The notes beneath the pieces are model-generated. The model did not search any database and was not told the origin of the DNA. It worked only from the letters and a program-made list of their open reading frames with translations. A program made the translations under genes and the position numbers. From Thermodesulfobacteriota bacterium (lineage in GTDB: Bacteria > Desulfobacterota > QYQD01), in contig JAVHLC010000003.1 in the NCBI GenBank assembly GCA_031082315.1, positions 204,357 through 268,356 on the forward strand: 64,000 nucleotides of DNA, written 5' to 3'. Within the stretch, counting starts at the first letter, position 1. Every line of letters starts with the position of its first letter. Positions 63,523 through 64,000 of the stretch are shown piece by piece.

Positions 63523-63945
63523 ATGGTAACCGATATCAGCGAAAAAGGGCTCGAGAGCCTTATTATTACGGCGCTCACCAGGTTGTCCCCAAGTGTTGCG
63601 AAGACTGGCGACGTTGTTGCCGCTGTCGACCCTGCCATACCTTACGGAGGCGCAGACTACGTGCAGGGCGATCCCAGGGACTACGATCCCGACCATGCCG
63701 TGGACCTCGTCAAGTTACTTGCCTTTGTGAAGGCCACCCAGCCGAAGGCCTTCGCACAACTGGAACTTGGCGCCGACGGCCCGCCCAGACTGAAGTTCCT
63801 GGCGCGGCTCCAGGGCGAGATCGCCAAGCGCGGCGTGGTGGATGTGCTGCGCAAGGGCATCCAGCATCATTCGGCCACCGTGGATCTCTTCTACGGCACG
63901 CCTTCGCCAGGTAATGCCAAGGCGGCCGAGCGTTTTGCCGCAAAC
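63523..63945 (+). pseudogene. hsdR: Type I restriction endonuclease subunit HsdR, cut by an insertion element
   Basis: 141 codons of a normal HsdR N-terminus (DISEKGLESLIITALT; DYVQGDPRDYDPDHAVDLVKLLAFV; KRGVVDVLRKGIQHHSATVDLFYGTPSPGN) end at AAN where other HsdR proteins continue RFSVTRQ. From 63946 the DNA is the 48-bp segment also found at 6833. The nuclease and helicase parts, if still present, lie outside the window. Confidence 0.88.
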
Positions 63946-64000
63946 TGGGCTATACTGACATCTATGGACAGAGTTGCTTGAGTATGGCAGAAATGAAGAG
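63946..64000 (+). mobile_element. Left end of an insertion element interrupting hsdR
   Basis: Bases 63946-63993 are identical to 6833-6880. Here the sequence goes on ATGAAGAG, a possible start of an IS3-type orfA, instead of the transposase tail seen at 6881. The rest of the element is beyond the window. Confidence 0.65.

Overview
The window looks like chromosomal DNA from an anaerobic, sulfur-metabolising bacterium of the deltaproteobacterial (Desulfobacterota) type. This is inferred from a DsrC with both C-terminal cysteines, a seven-haem c-type cytochrome, a DsrE-like protein, a probable selenoprotein, a ThiD-ThiN fusion, an ftsE-ftsX-envC-ctpA-yibQ cluster, and many small dispersed repeats. 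No 16S gene is present, so the taxonomy is not firm.

Layout. 1-6.6 kb: tRNA-Lys and tRNA-Arg, dsrC, a B12/radical-SAM protein with an embedded FKBP-like domain, a YcaO-TPR protein and a small phosphodiesterase. 6.7-8.2 kb: wreckage of two transposases and an antitoxin. 8.3-16.3 kb: tetR-tolC plus an RND tripartite pump, all on the minus strand, with a tandem palindromic operator in front of tetR. 16.4-19.7 kb: multihaem cytochrome and small metal-binding or enzyme genes. 19.7-22.5 kb: thiC-thiDN. 28.7 back to 22.5 kb (minus strand): ftsE, ftsX, envC, ctpA, yibQ and a GHMP kinase. 29-36.9 kb: PfkB kinase, formyltransferase, HAD protein, a UGA-containing selenoprotein (disulfide oxidoreductase-thioredoxin reductase fusion), DsrE-like protein, HDAC-family deacetylase and Nudix hydrolase, with about 268-bp MITE-like elements between them.

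36.9-44.5 kb is an accessory island. Broken RHS genes carry different C-terminal tips, each followed by a small two-helix membrane protein. Three copies of an RHS start module (palindrome, leader, RBS and signal-peptide start) are present. Two toxin-antitoxin pairs sit with the toxin stop codon exactly where the copied start module ends. In all there are four type II TA pairs (VapBC with frameshifted toxin, HicBA, MazEF, Phd/RelE) and a DUF4143-type ATPase. The island ends at tRNA-Gly(CCC).

44.8-56.4 kb is the conserved rimP-nusA-ylxR-infB-ylxP-rbfA-nrnA-truB-rpsO-pnp-M16-dut run for transcription, translation and RNA turnover.

56.7-64.0 kb is a defence locus: Fic and winged-helix remnants, ORF6N protein, hsdM, hsdS, the DarT/DarG toxin-antitoxin pair and an hsdR cut after about 141 codons. 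The cut is made by a sequence whose first 48 bases match the insertion-element remnant at 6.8 kb.

The strongest unusual items are the in-frame UGA with a SECIS-like hairpin in a UxxC redox motif (33.8 kb), the RHS/TA mosaic, the dsrC-radical SAM/FKBP-YcaO neighbourhood, and repeats that have become the coding ends of several genes.
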